Below, piece after piece: positions 24,756 to 34,473 of a stretch of DNA of 42,856 bases. The notes below the pieces were generated by a model that worked only from the letters and a program-made list of their open reading frames with translations, was not told the origin of the DNA and ran no database searches. Origin of the DNA: an uncultured Pseudomonadota bacterium (GTDB taxonomy: Bacteria; Pseudomonadota; Gammaproteobacteria; Burkholderiales; Methylophilaceae). Location of the stretch: NCBI GenBank assembly GCA_903838125.1, contig CAILXF010000015.1:1-42856 (forward strand). The letters run 5' to 3'. Position 1 is the first letter of the stretch; every line of letters begins with the position of its first letter. A program made the translations under genes and the position numbers.

Positions 24756-25913
24756 TTAAATTAAGAATAGTTCAAGTAATTCATTTAAAAAGCGTTGTCC
24801 CAATAGCGTAGGTTTGATGATGTTTTTTTCAATAACTAGCAAGCCTTTGTTTTGCGCTTTTTTAATGGCGGCATCCAGCTTATGGATGTTAATACCAGTA
24901 CGTTGTTGAAATAAATCTATGGATACACCATCAATCAAACGAAGTGCATTCATCATGAATTCAAAACCCAAATCCTCTGAGCTAATGAGCCAAGTTCGCT
25001 CTGCCGCCTTGCCAAGCATTGCTTGCTCCATATAGGCTTTGGGATGTTTGTGGCGGGATTCGCGTGTAATTTTATCGTGATAACTAAGCTTGCTATGCGC
25101 ACCAGCACCAATGCCAAGGTAATCGCCAAATTGCCAATAGTTGATATTATGTTTAGCTTGCTTGCCTGCCTTAGCGAATGCGGAAGTTTCATAATGCTCA
25201 TAACCATGCTGGGCTAAAAGTGCTTCAATTTCAATTTGCATTTCAGCACTAGTGTCATCGTCCGGCAGGCTTGGTGGCGTGCGGTAAAATGGTGTATTCG
25301 GCTCTAAGGTTAAATGATAGAAAGACAGGTGCGCTGGATTTAAATCTATGGCGGTTTTAGCATCTTGTAGTGCATCTGTCAGCGTTTGTTGCGGCAGGCC
25401 ATACATAATGTCGCAGTTGACTTGATCAAAAGTTTTGAGCGCCAAGGCGACAGCGTCATAAGCCTGCTGGCTGTCATGGATACGGCCTAGTGCCCGCAGG
25501 TAATCATTGTTAAAACTTTGTATGCCCAAAGACAGGCGATTAACCCCAGCGTCTTTGTAGCCACTAAAATGTGCGGCATCGACAGTACCTGGATTCGCTT
25601 CAAGCGTAACTTCTGCGTCAAATTCAAGGGGTGTCAACATGCGCACCTGACTTAAAATGCGATCGATTGACTCAGCAGAAAATAAGCTGGGTGTGCCACC
25701 TCCAAAAAATACAGATTTTACTTTTCGCCCCCACACGTTGGGGGTCGCCATCTCCAAATCTGCAATCAGTGCATCTACATAAGCCGCTTCTGGAATTTCG
25801 CCATTTTGATAGCGACTTTCGTGTGAATTAAAGTCGCAATATGGACACTTTTTTACGCACCATGGAATATGGATATAGAGCGATAAGGGTGGTGGATTAG
25901 TTAACCCTGATAT
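24756..25913 (-). CDS. hemW: HemW-type radical SAM haem chaperone, start codon uncertain
   Basis: The frame reads LSLYIHIPWCVKKCPYCDFN, giving the radical-SAM C-x3-C-x2-C motif, then VKSVFFGGGTPSLF, LEANPGTVDA, LSLGIQSFND, NCDIMYGLPQQT and GIGAGAHSKL, all HemW/HemN-like. HemW binds haem and helps deliver it; it is not the HemN oxidase. The frame is open on the minus strand up to a stop at 26007-26009, but no ATG, GTG or TTG occurs in frame before the iron-sulfur motif; the first is a TTG at 25757, well inside the protein. Here the end at ATA 25913 is a placeholder giving 385 residues, close to the E. coli 378. Either a rare start (ATA, ATT or ATC) is used or one base is missing near 25905-25907. 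Confidence 0.88.
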   Translation of the reverse strand: MSGLTNPPPLSLYIHIPWCVKKCPYCDFNSHESRYQNGEIPEAAYVDALIADLEMATPNVWGRKVKSVFFGGGTPSLFSAESIDRILSQVRMLTPLEFDAEVTLEANPGTVDAAHFSGYKDAGVNRLSLGIQSFNNDYLRALGRIHDSQQAYDAVALALKTFDQVNCDIMYGLPQQTLTDALQDAKTAIDLNPAHLSFYHLTLEPNTPFYRTPPSLPDDDTSAEMQIEIEALLAQHGYEHYETSAFAKAGKQAKHNINYWQFGDYLGIGAGAHSKLSYHDKITRESRHKHPKAYMEQAMLGKAAERTWLISSEDLGFEFMMNALRLIDGVSIDLFQQRTGINIHKLDAAIKKAQNKGLLVIEKNIIKPTLLGQRFLNELLELFLI

Positions 25914-25983
25914 GGTTGCATCCCCAACTAGTGGCGCGATCGCATTGATTGGCTTACTGGTAAAGTCGGTTGCCGCTTTAATT

Positions 25984-26202
25984 TCAATTATTTTTTTGAT
26001 AGGGATTCACCAGCTGATCTATCATTTGATGCAGTGCATCGCGTATCTGTGCCTCGTTCACTTCCATCAACAGACCATCTTCCAAAGCATCTTGAGCAAT
26101 CTGCTTAATTTCGGCAAAATTTTCAGCCATCACCTTGATTTTTTCGGTACAGGCAACGATGCTGTCGTCATCACGATGCCAGATAATGGGTTTATTTTTC
26201 AT
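25984..26202 (-). CDS. Conserved small protein of unknown function between rdgB and hemW
   Basis: 72 residues, starting MKNKPIIWHRDDDSIVACTE. It is highly charged, with a hydrophilic helix at the centre (KVMAENFAEIKQIAQDALED), and has no signal peptide or membrane segment. The ATG overlaps the rdgB stop (ATGA), so translation is coupled and the frame is very probably real. I do not recognise a named family. The stop lies about 70 bases before the HemW conserved region. Confidence 0.7.
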   Translation of the reverse strand: MKNKPIIWHRDDDSIVACTEKIKVMAENFAEIKQIAQDALEDGLLMEVNEAQIRDALHQMIDQLVNPYQKNN

Positions 26203-26813
26203 AGTAATTTAATTTTGTTTAACAGCTGTTGTAGCGCTAGCCCTCGATGGCTAATTTTATTTTTCACTTCAATGTTAAGTTCCGCGCCAGTTTTACCACT
26301 CGCCACATCAAGAAAAATGGGGTCATAACCAAAGCCCTCGTTACCGCGCGCTGCCGTTAAAATCTCTCCATGCCAAATGCCTTCAGCAATCAATGGTTGC
26401 GGATCTTGCGCATATTTTACCAGCACCATTACGCAATAGTAATGGGCTTGGCGATTGGTTTCATTCGCCAAGGCCTTTAGCAATTTTGTATTATTGGCAT
26501 GGTCAGACTTTTGATCATCAGGCGTTTCGCAAGCGTAACGCGCAGAATGAACGCCAGGCAAACCCTCCAATGCATCTACACAGATACCTGAATCATCCGC
26601 AAGTGAGGGTAACCCAGTAAGTTGGCTAGCATGACGTGCTTTGGCTAAGGCATTTTCTATAAAGGTGGAGTACGGCTCATCTGCCTCTGGGACATTAAAA
26701 GCAGACTGCGCTAATACTTCAATGCCACTCCCTTGAAGTAGGTGCTGCATTTCTCTCAACTTGCCTTGATTGCCGCTGGCAAACACAATTTTTTGTAAAC
26801 CGCTAACCTGCAT
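26199..26813 (-). CDS. rdgB: XTP/dITP diphosphatase (non-canonical purine NTP pyrophosphatase)
   Basis: 204 residues from the ATG at 26813; a GTG at 26822 would add three. Signatures: KIVFASGNQGKLREMQHLL at the start, ADDSGICVDALEGLPGVHSA near residues 64-83, and GNEGFGYDPIFLD near 155 with the conserved Asp. It hydrolyses ITP, dITP and XTP to their monophosphates to keep mutagenic bases out of DNA. It follows rph by few bases and precedes the 72-residue protein and hemW, a gene order common in proteobacteria. Confidence 0.96.
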   Translation of the reverse strand: MQVSGLQKIVFASGNQGKLREMQHLLQGSGIEVLAQSAFNVPEADEPYSTFIENALAKARHASQLTGLPSLADDSGICVDALEGLPGVHSARYACETPDDQKSDHANNTKLLKALANETNRQAHYYCVMVLVKYAQDPQPLIAEGIWHGEILTAARGNEGFGYDPIFLDVASGKTGAELNIEVKNKISHRGLALQQLLNKIKLL

Positions 26814-26828
26814 AGGAATCACTTCAGC

Positions 26829-27554
26829 CTATTGGGCTAAAGCTGTATTTTGCATTGAAATCAGCACATTAATACCATCATGCGCTAGGCTAAGCATTGC
26901 ATCCATCGTGGCACGGTCAAATGTTTCACCCTCAGCTGTGCCTTGGATTTCAACAAAACCGCCACTGGCTGTCATTACGATATTCATATCTGTGTCACAG
27001 CCAGAGTCTTCAATGTAATCTAAATCCAGGACTGGCTGACCTTGAAATACACCAACAGAAATGGCGGCAACCGCTTGCTTTAAAGGCGACTCTTGCAATA
27101 AGCCTTTTTTAATCAGTACACTAATCGCATCATGAAGTGCCACGTAAGCACCCGTAATACTGGCTGTGCGTGTGCCACCGTCTGCCTGTATGACATCACA
27201 ATCAATCTGTATACTGCGTTCGCCTAGTTTGTCTAAGTCGATAATAGCGCGCAGCGAACGGCCGATTAAGCGCTGAATCTCTTGAGTACGTCCTGATTGT
27301 TTGCCTCTGGCAGCTTCTCTATCCATGCGGCTACCAGTAGAGCGTGGGAGCATGCCGTATTCAGCCGTTACCCAGCCTTGTCCTTTGCCTTTTAAAAAGC
27401 CTGGCACCTTCTCCTCGACGCTGGCTGTACATAACACATGGGTATCCCCAAACTTGATCAGTACTGAGCCTTCTGCGTGCTTGGTGTAATGGCGAATAAT
27501 CTCTACTTTGCGTAACTCGTTATGCGCGCGCTGGCTGGGTCGGCTTGATGTCAT
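26829..27554 (-). CDS. rph: Ribonuclease PH
   Basis: 241 residues, the family length. Signatures: [99 protein letters not shown] and [20 protein letters not shown]. It trims tRNA 3' ends by phosphorolysis. It is divergent from yicC across 169 bases, in which nothing else was seen. Confidence 0.97.
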   Translation of the reverse strand: MTSSRPSQRAHNELRKVEIIRHYTKHAEGSVLIKFGDTHVLCTASVEEKVPGFLKGKGQGWVTAEYGMLPRSTGSRMDREAARGKQSGRTQEIQRLIGRSLRAIIDLDKLGERSIQIDCDVIQADGGTRTASITGAYVALHDAISVLIKKGLLQESPLKQAVAAISVGVFQGQPVLDLDYIEDSGCDTDMNIVMTASGGFVEIQGTAEGETFDRATMDAMLSLAHDGINVLISMQNTALAQ

Positions 27555-27723
27555 GCTTAACTTCCTGATTTAATAATTTATTCGGGCAATATAACATACC
27601 GTGTTGCACAACTGCAGCGACGATTGAGCTACGCGGAGATTCTAGTAAGTTTTTTTGGCATGAAGCGACCTGTATTTGATACCATAGCTCTGATTTTATA
27701 AGCGCTATTAGGGAATATTTACG

Positions 27724-28590
27724 ATGACTTTCAGCATGACCGGCTTTGCCGCATTAGAGCAACCCTTAGACAGCGCCACCTTGTTGCTCGAATTGCGCGC
27801 GGTGAATAGCCGCTATTTAGATTTGCATTTCAAGCTAGACGAGAACTTAAGAAGCTTCGAGCCTGCAGTGCGTGAGCTGATTAGCTCCCATTTAAGTCGA
27901 GGTAAGGTGGAGTGTAAGATTAATCTAGTTCAGCGCGCAAAATCCAATCAGGCGTTGCAGTTGGATGAAGGTCTAATGCAACAGTTGGCGGTGATTGGCG
28001 CTCAAGCGCAACAACATTTTCCACAAAGTCGCGCACTCAGTGTGGCGGATATTTTACGCTGGCCAGGCGTGGTGCAAACCGAGGTTCTGGGGCAAGAAAC
28101 GTTACTAGAAGACATTAAAAATTTACTCAATCAGGGTTTGAAAGATTTAAATGCCTCACGCGCACGTGAGGGTGAAAAACTCAAAGCCTTGGTGCTTGAT
28201 CGTTTGAGCCAAATTGAAGCTTTAGTTGAGCAAGTCAAACCGTTATTGCCTGCATTGAGTAAAGAATATCAAGCCAAGCTAGAGGCTAAACTACAAGAGA
28301 ACCTGAAAAATGTAGACCCAGAAAGGGTGGCGCAAGAGTTGGTGTTATTTGCGCAGCGCATTGATGTTGATGAAGAGTTAAGCCGTTTGACTGCCCATAT
28401 TTCTGAAGTTAAGCGAATTCTGGCTAGCGATGCCCCCGCCGGTAAGCGCCTAGATTTTTTGATGCAAGAGCTTAACCGCGAGGCGAATACCTTGGGTTCA
28501 AAATCTGTTTCCATACAAACCACACAAGTTTCTATGGAGCTTAAAGTGTTAATCGAACAAATGCGTGAGCAGATTCAAAACATTGAGTAA
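27724..28590 (+). CDS. yicC: YicC family endoribonuclease
   Basis: 288 residues. The opening MTFSMTGFAALEQPLDSATL is the YicC signature, followed by ELRAVNSRYLDLHFKLDENL, RGKVECKINLVQRA and, in the C-terminal part, DEELSRLTAHISEVKRILAS and GKRLDFLMQELNREANTLGS. YicC proteins form a toroidal hexamer with Mn2+-dependent RNA cleavage activity and influence small-RNA turnover. It precedes gmk and rpoZ, the usual proteobacterial order, which supports the call. Confidence 0.95.
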   Translation: MTFSMTGFAALEQPLDSATLLLELRAVNSRYLDLHFKLDENLRSFEPAVRELISSHLSRGKVECKINLVQRAKSNQALQLDEGLMQQLAVIGAQAQQHFPQSRALSVADILRWPGVVQTEVLGQETLLEDIKNLLNQGLKDLNASRAREGEKLKALVLDRLSQIEALVEQVKPLLPALSKEYQAKLEAKLQENLKNVDPERVAQELVLFAQRIDVDEELSRLTAHISEVKRILASDAPAGKRLDFLMQELNREANTLGSKSVSIQTTQVSMELKVLIEQMREQIQNIE

Positions 28591-28768
28591 GCCTCAACAG
28601 TTAAAACAAAATGGTATGATTTAGCTTAGATTAAATTTTTAGCTAGAGATATGACGGGTAGTTATATAGAGCCGATAGCTTTCCAATGGGTTGCTTCGGC
28701 GATTTGCTTAGTCTAGATTATTGCTAAGCATTTCATGTTATAAATTTGTATAAGGATTTTGTTCAAAA

Positions 28769-29380
28769 ATGATATTAGGCAATCTTTTTATTATCACGGC
28801 AGCTTCTGGCGCCGGTAAAACTAGTTTAATTAAAGCCTTGTTGATTGAAGATCCTCAATTAAAGCTTTCAATTTCACACACCACCCGCCAGCCTCGGCTG
28901 GGTGAAGCTAATGGGGTTGATTATCACTTTGTTGACGAGGCCTCATTCTTGCGTATGCTAGGTGAAGATCAGTTTTTAGAAAGCGCGCTAGTGCATGGCG
29001 CGCACTACGGCACCTCGCGGTCATCAGTGGATACACCACTAGCTACAGGGGCAGACGTTATCTTGGAGATTGACTGGCAAGGAGCCGAGCAAGTACGAAA
29101 GTTATACCCTCAGGCAATTAGTATTTTTGTATTGCCACCATCGATGGAGACTTTAACCCAACGCTTGAATAGTCGTGGGCAAGATAGTCAGGAGACGATT
29201 GCGCGAAGGGTGACTGCCGCACGCTCAGAAATGCGCCACGTAACTGAGTTTGATTATGTTACAATCAACGATGATTTTGAGGTTGCGCTACAAGATATTC
29301 GCGCAATAATTCGCGCACAACGCTTGAAAATTTCGGCTCAACAGCAGCGCTATGCCACTTTGATTCAGGCCCTCACATAA
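28769..29380 (+). CDS. gmk: Guanylate kinase
   Basis: 203 residues. P-loop ASGAGKTS at 12-19; [20 protein letters not shown] (about 34-53) with the guanylate-binding Ser and Arg residues; [15 protein letters not shown] (about 72-86); [16 protein letters not shown] near 93-108. It phosphorylates GMP to GDP, supplying GTP and, indirectly, substrate for the spoT product two genes downstream. No SD within ten bases of the ATG; AAGG lies about 13 bases before it. Confidence 0.97.
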   Translation: MILGNLFIITAASGAGKTSLIKALLIEDPQLKLSISHTTRQPRLGEANGVDYHFVDEASFLRMLGEDQFLESALVHGAHYGTSRSSVDTPLATGADVILEIDWQGAEQVRKLYPQAISIFVLPPSMETLTQRLNSRGQDSQETIARRVTAARSEMRHVTEFDYVTINDDFEVALQDIRAIIRAQRLKISAQQQRYATLIQALT

Positions 29381-29445
29381 ATTATGTCTATCTAGCCCAG
29401 ACCCATTGGGCTTCAGTTTTTACACGAAAATTAGGAAATACCATC

Positions 29446-29658
29446 ATGGCACGTATAACAGTAGATGATTGCTTAGAAAATATACCCAATCGATTTCAAT
29501 TGACTTTAGTTGCAGCTTATCGCGCACGTCAGCTTCATAACGGCGCGGAGCCTCAAGTAAATATTCAAGGTTTGCGTGACAAACCAACGGTACTTGCGCT
29601 ACGTGAAATCGCAGCAGGTAAAATTGGCGTAGATATTTTAGCGAACGCTAAGCTTTAA
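29446..29658 (+). CDS. rpoZ: RNA polymerase omega subunit
   Basis: 70 residues. [20 protein letters not shown] is the omega opening, followed by [16 protein letters not shown] and [16 protein letters not shown]. Omega stabilises the beta-prime subunit and forms part of one ppGpp site in RNA polymerase, which fits its position immediately before spoT. An AGGAAATACC lies before the ATG. Confidence 0.97.
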   Translation: MARITVDDCLENIPNRFQLTLVAAYRARQLHNGAEPQVNIQGLRDKPTVLALREIAAGKIGVDILANAKL

Positions 29659-29706
29659 TTTCTTTGCGCTAGAAAATCTAAAATGTAGTTTAGCCGTAAA
29701 AATGTC

Positions 29707-31938
29707 ATGCCAAAAACCGCAAAAAATAATAAAGCGGAATCACTAAAGCCAGTCACAGCTCCCTTGCTGCCTGCGGACAGCAAGGATTCAGCCTTAACCC
29801 TACGCCTGCATTATCTTAACCCCCAAGACATAGATCAAATTTGGGAGGGGTATCGTTACGCCTATGCAGCGCATGATGGCGTGGTGCGTAAAACTGGAGA
29901 GCCTTATATTATGCATCCGGTATCGGTTGCCTGCGTATTGGCCGATTTGCATATGGATGTGCCTACTATTTTGGCTGCTTTATTGCATGACGTAGTGGAA
30001 GACACCTCAATTACTACTGAGGATATTAAAATCAAGTTCGGGCTGCAGGTGGCGGAACTTGTGGATGGTGTCACTAAGCTAGATAAAATTGAATTTCAAA
30101 GCGCCAGTCAGGCGCAGGCAGAAAATTTCCGTAAAATGTTGCTCGCCATGTCGCAAGATGTCCGTGTGATTTTGGTTAAGCTCGCAGATCGTTTGCATAA
30201 TATGCAAACGCTAGAAGCGATGAATCCAGAGAAGCAAAAGCTAATTGCCAAAGAAACGTTGGATATTTATGCGCCGATTGCTAATCGACTCGGCTTAAAT
30301 GCTATTTATCAGGAACTTGAAGATTTAAGTTTCAAATATTTATATCCCATGCGCTACAGTGCAATTTCAAAGGCTGTCAAAGCTGCACGTGGTAACCGCA
30401 AAGAAGTCGTAAGTAAAATACTCCATTCGATTAAAGAGCAAATGCAGGCCCTCAATATCGACGCAGAAATTTCTGGGCGTGAGAAGCATCTTTACAGCAT
30501 TTACAAGAAGATGGCAGGTAAAACTACCAACTTTTCACAAATTTACGACATCTACGGTTTCCGCGTGGTGGTCAAAGATTTACCGAGTTGCTATCTTGCC
30601 CTCGGGGCCCTGCATGCTTTATACAAACCGATTCCGAGCAAATTTAAAGATTATGTAGCAATCCCCAAAGCCAATGGCTACCAGTCATTGCACACCACTT
30701 TGTTTGGTCCATTTGGCACGCCGATTGAGGTGCAGATTCGCAGTGAGGAAATGCATAACATTGCCGATGCTGGTGTAGCTGCGCATTGGTTGTATAAATC
30801 CAGCGACGCCCAACTGACAGCCTTGCAACAACAAACCCATCAATGGTTGCAGCGTTTGCTGGAAATCCAAAGTGAAAGCACCGACTCACTTGATTTCTTA
30901 GAGCATCTTAAAATTGATTTATTCCCTGATGAGGTCTATGTATTTACACCCAAGGGTAAAATTTTAGCGTTGCCTAAAGGTGCGACTGCAGTAGATTTTG
31001 CCTATGCAGTGCACTCTGATATCGGTAACAGCTGTGTGGCAGTGCGTATCAATCAAGAGTTGGCCCCATTGCGCACAGAGTTACATAATGGAGACCATGT
31101 TGAAATTATCACAGGCGTTATTGCTAAGCCAAATCCAGCGTGGCTGAATTATGTGATTAGTGGCCGTGCCCGTGCCCACATTCGTCATTTTATGAAATCT
31201 CAACAATCTGCCGACTCCGCGCATATTGGGGAACGTATGCTTAATCAGGCGTTACGCGCCCTGCATGTTGATGCCGCTAGCATCACTGAAGTGCATTGGC
31301 AAAAGCTAATCCGTGACTATGCCGTCAAGCATAAATCTGAAATATTATCGGATATAGGTTTGGGCAAGCGGCAAAATGTAATGGTTGCGCATCAACTGCT
31401 AGCCATGACCGATGATCATTTGGAAAAGCACACCAAATTACCGGCTACATCATTAGATACCATTACCATACGTGGTACTGAGGGCATGGCGGTTCAGTTT
31501 GCCCCATGTTGTCGCCCAATTCCTGGCGATCCTATTTTAGGCTTTATCAACAAAGATAAAGGCTTGGTCATTCATACCCATGACTGCCCTAGTGTACGCA
31601 AATTTAAGTTGGATCCTGATAAGTGGTTGGACGTGGAGTGGGAGCCAGAAAATCAGAGACTGTTCAAAACCAACCTTAATCTGACGGTGGCCAATCAGCC
31701 GGGCATGTTGGCAAAAATCGCCAGTGGTATTGCAGATGCAGGGTCTAATATTGATAATGTGAGTGTGGAAGAGGCGGATGGCAGCGCTTATGCCAACCTA
31801 TATTTCACTGTGCAGGTTAGAAACCGTATCCATTTGGCTGAGTTAATGCGCGGCCTTCGTAAAATACCCGATGTAGTTCGTATTAACCGCGCTAAGGGCA
31901 ACCCTGCCGGCAACGGATCTAGATCATCTTCGCAATAA
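29707..31938 (+). CDS. spoT: Bifunctional (p)ppGpp synthetase/hydrolase
   Basis: 743 residues. The hydrolase HD domain has MHPVSVACVL (His70) and LLHDVVEDT (His94, Asp95, Glu98, Asp99), an intact metal site. The synthetase domain follows with GREKHLYSIYKKM (about 258-270), YDIYGFRVVV and YVAIPKANGYQSLHTTL. Then come the TGS domain (VYVFTPKGKILALPKGATAV, about 415), the conserved CCRPIPGDPILGF (about 600) and a C-terminal ACT domain (LNLTVANQPGMLAKIASGIA). Full catalytic hydrolase residues indicate a SpoT rather than RelA. It makes and removes the stringent alarmone. Follows rpoZ and precedes ridA and recG, a standard order. Confidence 0.97.
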   Translation: MPKTAKNNKAESLKPVTAPLLPADSKDSALTLRLHYLNPQDIDQIWEGYRYAYAAHDGVVRKTGEPYIMHPVSVACVLADLHMDVPTILAALLHDVVEDTSITTEDIKIKFGLQVAELVDGVTKLDKIEFQSASQAQAENFRKMLLAMSQDVRVILVKLADRLHNMQTLEAMNPEKQKLIAKETLDIYAPIANRLGLNAIYQELEDLSFKYLYPMRYSAISKAVKAARGNRKEVVSKILHSIKEQMQALNIDAEISGREKHLYSIYKKMAGKTTNFSQIYDIYGFRVVVKDLPSCYLALGALHALYKPIPSKFKDYVAIPKANGYQSLHTTLFGPFGTPIEVQIRSEEMHNIADAGVAAHWLYKSSDAQLTALQQQTHQWLQRLLEIQSESTDSLDFLEHLKIDLFPDEVYVFTPKGKILALPKGATAVDFAYAVHSDIGNSCVAVRINQELAPLRTELHNGDHVEIITGVIAKPNPAWLNYVISGRARAHIRHFMKSQQSADSAHIGERMLNQALRALHVDAASITEVHWQKLIRDYAVKHKSEILSDIGLGKRQNVMVAHQLLAMTDDHLEKHTKLPATSLDTITIRGTEGMAVQFAPCCRPIPGDPILGFINKDKGLVIHTHDCPSVRKFKLDPDKWLDVEWEPENQRLFKTNLNLTVANQPGMLAKIASGIADAGSNIDNVSVEEADGSAYANLYFTVQVRNRIHLAELMRGLRKIPDVVRINRAKGNPAGNGSRSSSQ

Positions 31939-31988
31939 ACGATAGTGTTTAGACATTAAAAACCAACCAAACTATAAGATAAGAAACT

Positions 31989-32372
31989 ATGAGCAAACAA
32001 ATTATTCAAACTAACGGCGCACCGGCGGCTATCGGAACATACTCACAAGCCGTTAAGGTAGGTCGTACGGTTTACCTATCAGGCCAAATTGGCCTGGATC
32101 CAACCACTATGCAGATGGTCGAAGGTATAGAAGCGCAAGTGCATCGCGTATTTAGCAACCTAAAAGCGGTGGCTGAAGCTGCCAATGGTTCACTTAATGA
32201 CACCGTAAAACTGAATGTTTTTCTAACTGACCTAGCGCATTTTGCTTTAGTGAACACGATTATGGCTGAATACTTTAGTCAGCCATACCCTGCGCGAGCG
32301 GCAGTGGGCGTAGCATCGTTGCCACGTAATGCCTTGGTTGAAGCTGATGGTGTGCTAGTCATCCTAGATTAA
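31989..32372 (+). CDS. ridA: RidA family enamine/imine deaminase
   Basis: 127 residues. Signatures: [37 protein letters not shown], and near the C-terminus [20 protein letters not shown], with the conserved Arg that binds the carboxylate of 2-aminoacrylate. RidA trimers deaminate reactive enamines released by PLP enzymes such as threonine dehydratase. Between spoT and recG, as in many betaproteobacteria. Confidence 0.95.
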   Translation: MSKQIIQTNGAPAAIGTYSQAVKVGRTVYLSGQIGLDPTTMQMVEGIEAQVHRVFSNLKAVAEAANGSLNDTVKLNVFLTDLAHFALVNTIMAEYFSQPYPARAAVGVASLPRNALVEADGVLVILD

Positions 32373-32387
32373 GTCCATATACATTTT

Positions 32388-34445
32388 GTGATCAAAGTGG
32401 CTGAAAGTTTGGAGCTGACAACAATTAAGACTTTTAGCAAGCCTCTGTTAGCTAACCTTCAAAAACTAGGGGTCAGCACCGTTCAGGGATTATTGCTGCA
32501 TTTGCCTTTGCGGTATATAGATGAAACCCATATTAGTGCGGTACGTGATTTACGGGCAGGTGAATCCGCGCAGGTAGAAGGGGAAATTGTACATCTTGAA
32601 GTGGCTTATAAACCACGTAAAACTTTAATGGCAAGACTTGAGGACGCAAGCGGCCAGATCACTTTGCGGTTTTTACATTTTTACCCTAGCCAAATTGAAG
32701 CACTAAAAGTGGGCACTAAGTTACGCGTTTACGGCGAAGTGCGTAGTGGTTTTTTTGGTTATGAAATGGTGCATCCAAACTGCAAATCAGTGGGTGAAAA
32801 AACTGAAGTCGCCGAAACACTAACCCCAGTTTATCCAACGGTAGCAGGACTTACGCAGAGCAGTTTGCGTAAAGCCCTTAAACTGGCTTTAGCACAAACC
32901 CCGCTAGCTGAAACCTTGCCACCTAGTGTATACGAAGCTTTTAACTTTCCTAGTTTTGCAGAGAGTATCCAAGCACTGCACCATCCAGCCCCTAATAGCG
33001 ATTTGCAAGCATTGCAGGACAAAAAAACACCACATTGGAGGCGCTTGGCTTTTGATGAATTGCTGGCACAGCAACTTTCAATGCGTAAACATTATTCGCG
33101 CCGCCGAAGTGTTAATGCGCCTCAATTTACCCCATCTAAATATTTAGTTTCAGCCTTACTAAAAAGTTTACCGTTTGCCTTAACTTCAGCACAGCAAAAA
33201 GTAGCGCTAGAAATTGAGCGCGATTTAAGCCAGCCGCATCCCATGCAACGGCTTTTGCAGGGAGATGTTGGTAGTGGTAAGACCATTGTCGCTTGTATGG
33301 CTGCATTGCAGAGTATTGAAAATGGCTGGCAGGTCGCCTTGATGGCACCTACAGAAATTTTAGCCGAACAGCATTATAGGAAAACACTTGCTTGGTTAAG
33401 CGCGCTCAATATTCGCATAGGCTGGCTGACGGGCAGTCAATCTAAAAAAGAACGGGTAGCGGCATTGCAGGCTATCGCTTCTGGCGAAGCACAGTTGGTA
33501 GTAGGTACACACGCCCTATTTCAGGAGTCGGTCGAATTTAAAAACCTAGGCCTAGCAATCATTGATGAGCAGCATCGCTTTGGTGTACAACAGCGGCTAG
33601 CCCTGCGCCAGAAAGGGCAGCCGGAACCACATCAGTTAATGATGACAGCGACACCTATACCGCGCACTTTATCCATGAGTTATTACGCTGATCTGGACGT
33701 TTCTGTCATCGATGAGCTGCCGCCTGGGCGCACGCCGATTGTGACTAAGTTAGTTTCGGATGCTCGTCGCGATGAAATTCTGCAGCGCGTGCGTGAGGCC
33801 TGTATGCAGGGAGATCAAGCTTATTGGGTGTGTCCGCTGATTGAGGAGTCGGAAGTTTTGCAATTGCAAACAGCTAACGATATCTTTGCGCTAATGCAAA
33901 GTGAATTTCCCGAGTTGGCGGTGGGTTTGGTGCACGGTCGAATGAAGTCTTCTGAGAAACAGGCAGTGATGTCGGCGTTTACCAATGGCGAGTTACAGTT
34001 ATTGGTAGCCACCACCGTGATTGAGGTGGGTGTGGATGTGCCCAATGCTAGTTTAATGGTGATTGAGCACGCCGAACGCATGGGCTTAAGTCAATTGCAT
34101 CAGTTGCGTGGTCGCGTTGGTAGAGGCGCCGCAAAAAGTACGTGCATACTGCTCTATCAAAACAAGCTATCTGAAACCGCACGTGCACGACTAAAAGTAA
34201 TTTATGAAAGTAATGATGGCTTTGCTATTGCGCAAGCCGATTTACATTTGCGCGGGCCTGGCGAGCTTCTTGGCGTTCGCCAAAGTGGTGTACCTATGCT
34301 GAAGATTGCAGATTTAGAGCGCGATGCCGATTTATTAGATTCCGCCAAGTCGATAGCAGACCAGTTGCTAAAACAATATCCCGAAGCAGCCGAAAAGCAT
34401 TTGATGCGATGGCTGGCGAGTGCGGGCGAAATGATGAAGGTTTAG
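32388..34445 (+). CDS. recG: ATP-dependent DNA helicase RecG
   Basis: 685 residues, starting GTG; E. coli RecG has 693. The N-terminal wedge domain opens with LGVSTVQGLLLHLPLRYID. The helicase domains carry Walker A GDVGSGKT (about 291-298), APTEILAEQHYRKTL, DEQHRFGVQQR (motif II, DEQH) and motif III TATPIPRT, followed by VHGRMKSSEKQAVM and QLHQLRGRVGRG (motif VI). RecG remodels stalled replication forks and branch-migrates Holliday junctions. It is 15 bases downstream of ridA; the stop is 28 bases before the likely ubiC start. Confidence 0.97.
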   Translation: MIKVAESLELTTIKTFSKPLLANLQKLGVSTVQGLLLHLPLRYIDETHISAVRDLRAGESAQVEGEIVHLEVAYKPRKTLMARLEDASGQITLRFLHFYPSQIEALKVGTKLRVYGEVRSGFFGYEMVHPNCKSVGEKTEVAETLTPVYPTVAGLTQSSLRKALKLALAQTPLAETLPPSVYEAFNFPSFAESIQALHHPAPNSDLQALQDKKTPHWRRLAFDELLAQQLSMRKHYSRRRSVNAPQFTPSKYLVSALLKSLPFALTSAQQKVALEIERDLSQPHPMQRLLQGDVGSGKTIVACMAALQSIENGWQVALMAPTEILAEQHYRKTLAWLSALNIRIGWLTGSQSKKERVAALQAIASGEAQLVVGTHALFQESVEFKNLGLAIIDEQHRFGVQQRLALRQKGQPEPHQLMMTATPIPRTLSMSYYADLDVSVIDELPPGRTPIVTKLVSDARRDEILQRVREACMQGDQAYWVCPLIEESEVLQLQTANDIFALMQSEFPELAVGLVHGRMKSSEKQAVMSAFTNGELQLLVATTVIEVGVDVPNASLMVIEHAERMGLSQLHQLRGRVGRGAAKSTCILLYQNKLSETARARLKVIYESNDGFAIAQADLHLRGPGELLGVRQSGVPMLKIADLERDADLLDSAKSIADQLLKQYPEAAEKHLMRWLASAGEMMKV

Positions 34446-34473
34446 TGCTGGGTTTTTGTGGCATAATTTTTCC

